Assembly (NCBI GenBank): GCA_937877675.1
Contig: CALEIS010000146.1
Coordinates: 1 to 13,051, forward strand
Length of the DNA stretch: 13,051 bases
Direction: 5' to 3'
DNA from: an uncultured Clostridia bacterium
Lineage (GTDB): Bacteria; Bacillota; Clostridia; Oscillospirales; Acutalibacteraceae
The notes under the pieces were generated by a model, which saw only the letters and a list, made by a program, of their open reading frames with translations, was not told the DNA's origin and did not search any database. Position 1 is the first letter of the stretch, and each line of letters opens with the position of its first letter. Made by a program: the position numbers and the translations under genes. Below are positions 12,717 through 13,051 of this stretch, piece after piece.

Positions 12717-13040
12717 ATGACAACAGGGGGATTTATCTTAATAATGCTTATAGCTTCAATTTTTGGTGGTCTTCTAATATACGGATATACCAAGGAAGAA
12801 GAGATTGCAGCATGGGAACAACGAACTAAAATAAAACTGTTTCGCTACATATACAACAGAATAGTTGCTTATGAGAATTGGCGAGATATGAAAAAAGCAG
12901 GTGTTAAACCTCAGGATGTAACAAGTGCCTTGTTTGAATATGCTTATGCAAATCATAGAATGAGAATCGTAATTAAAGGTGACGAAATTGCTTCCACCTG
13001 CAAAGTACGATGGTCATTTGAAAAGAACATCTTGTTTTAG
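12717..13040 (+). CDS. Small single-pass membrane protein, unknown
   Basis: The product has 107 residues. One membrane segment spans about 5-24 (FILIMLIASIFGGLLIYGY), followed by an acidic stretch (TKEEEIAAWEQ) and a long helical, basic soluble part with aromatic residues (RYIYNRIVAYENWRDMKKAG), ending ILF at the TAG. GGGAGTGAGG (12705-12714) is the ribosome binding site, overlapping the previous stop. No family is recognised. It closes the early run seen here; only 11 nt of the window follow. Confidence 0.7.
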   Translation: MTTGGFILIMLIASIFGGLLIYGYTKEEEIAAWEQRTKIKLFRYIYNRIVAYENWRDMKKAGVKPQDVTSALFEYAYANHRMRIVIKGDEIASTCKVRWSFEKNILF

Positions 13041-13051
13041 TCACAAAAAAA

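Larger units (their letters stand above)
7740..13051. mobile_element. Left end of an integrated temperate element (prophage or integrative element) at tRNA-Thr
   Basis: A tRNA gene is directly followed by a tyrosine integrase pointing at it, then a membrane protein, a self-cleaving CI/LexA-like repressor, a divergent operator region, a Cro-like protein and an excisionase-like protein. This is the standard lysogeny-module order of Gram-positive temperate phages and related integrative elements. No structural, conjugation or relaxase gene is in the window, so phage versus ICE or satellite cannot be decided. The second attachment site must lie beyond 13051; no second copy of the tRNA 3' end was seen here. 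Confidence 0.85.

Noticed and set aside
1..13051. CRISPR array, insertion sequence, relaxase or phage structural genes
   Set aside because: No regularly spaced direct repeats, transposase motifs, relaxase or capsid/tail-like products were seen in any frame.

Overview
The window suggests a low-GC anaerobic Firmicute of the class Clostridia, probably a gut or rumen relative of Ruminococcus/Oscillospiraceae. This rests on AT-rich coding, strong AGGAGG-type ribosome binding sites, consensus -35/-10 promoters, and a secreted leucine-rich-repeat protein with a type I dockerin. The genus is inference; no marker gene fixes it.

Positions 1-7772 are chromosomal backbone, all on the + strand. The 3' end of a phosphoribosyl-ATP pyrophosphatase gene (hisE or hisIE) is followed closely by a membrane-anchored M20 metallopeptidase gene and a terminator. 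Next is a monocistronic gene for an exported BspA-like LRR protein ending in a dockerin, with its own promoter and terminator. Then comes a four-gene run: an RlmL-type THUMP rRNA methyltransferase, a DagK/YegS-type lipid kinase, RsmE (16S m3U1498 methyltransferase) and an RsmF/NOL1-NOP2-sun m5C methyltransferase. A tRNA-Thr(GGT) gene with a near-perfect promoter and an encoded CCA closes this part.

From the 3' end of that tRNA to the right edge the DNA looks like the left end of an integrated temperate element (prophage or related integrative element); its right end is outside the window. The tRNA-proximal gene is a tyrosine integrase with an N-terminal zinc ribbon. Behind it, also on the - strand, are a four-helix-type membrane protein of unknown function and a LexA/CI-like self-cleaving repressor. 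A divergent control region (10872-11036) carries promoters in both directions and repeated 16-bp operators. The + strand early genes follow: a Cro-like 72-aa protein, a 61-aa basic protein, an excisionase-like HTH protein and three small unknown proteins. One - strand gene (11453-11803) interrupts this early run.

The most unusual signals are in the element. (1) A 208-nt segment (11864-12071) is closed by a 29-bp helix whose six non-Watson-Crick pairs are all G-U when read as + strand RNA, with further hairpins inside; it ends just before the excisionase-like gene. (2) The soluble product of 11453-11803 and the cytoplasmic tail of the lysogeny-module membrane protein (9299-10231) align without gaps over about 74 residues, suggesting a shared, unnamed helical domain. 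(3) The integrase leader (9130-9298) is packed with inverted repeats and contains a possible + strand promoter-terminator pair that would make a short RNA antisense to the integrase leader. (4) A repressor operator is duplicated exactly (20 bp) on both sides of the Cro-like gene.
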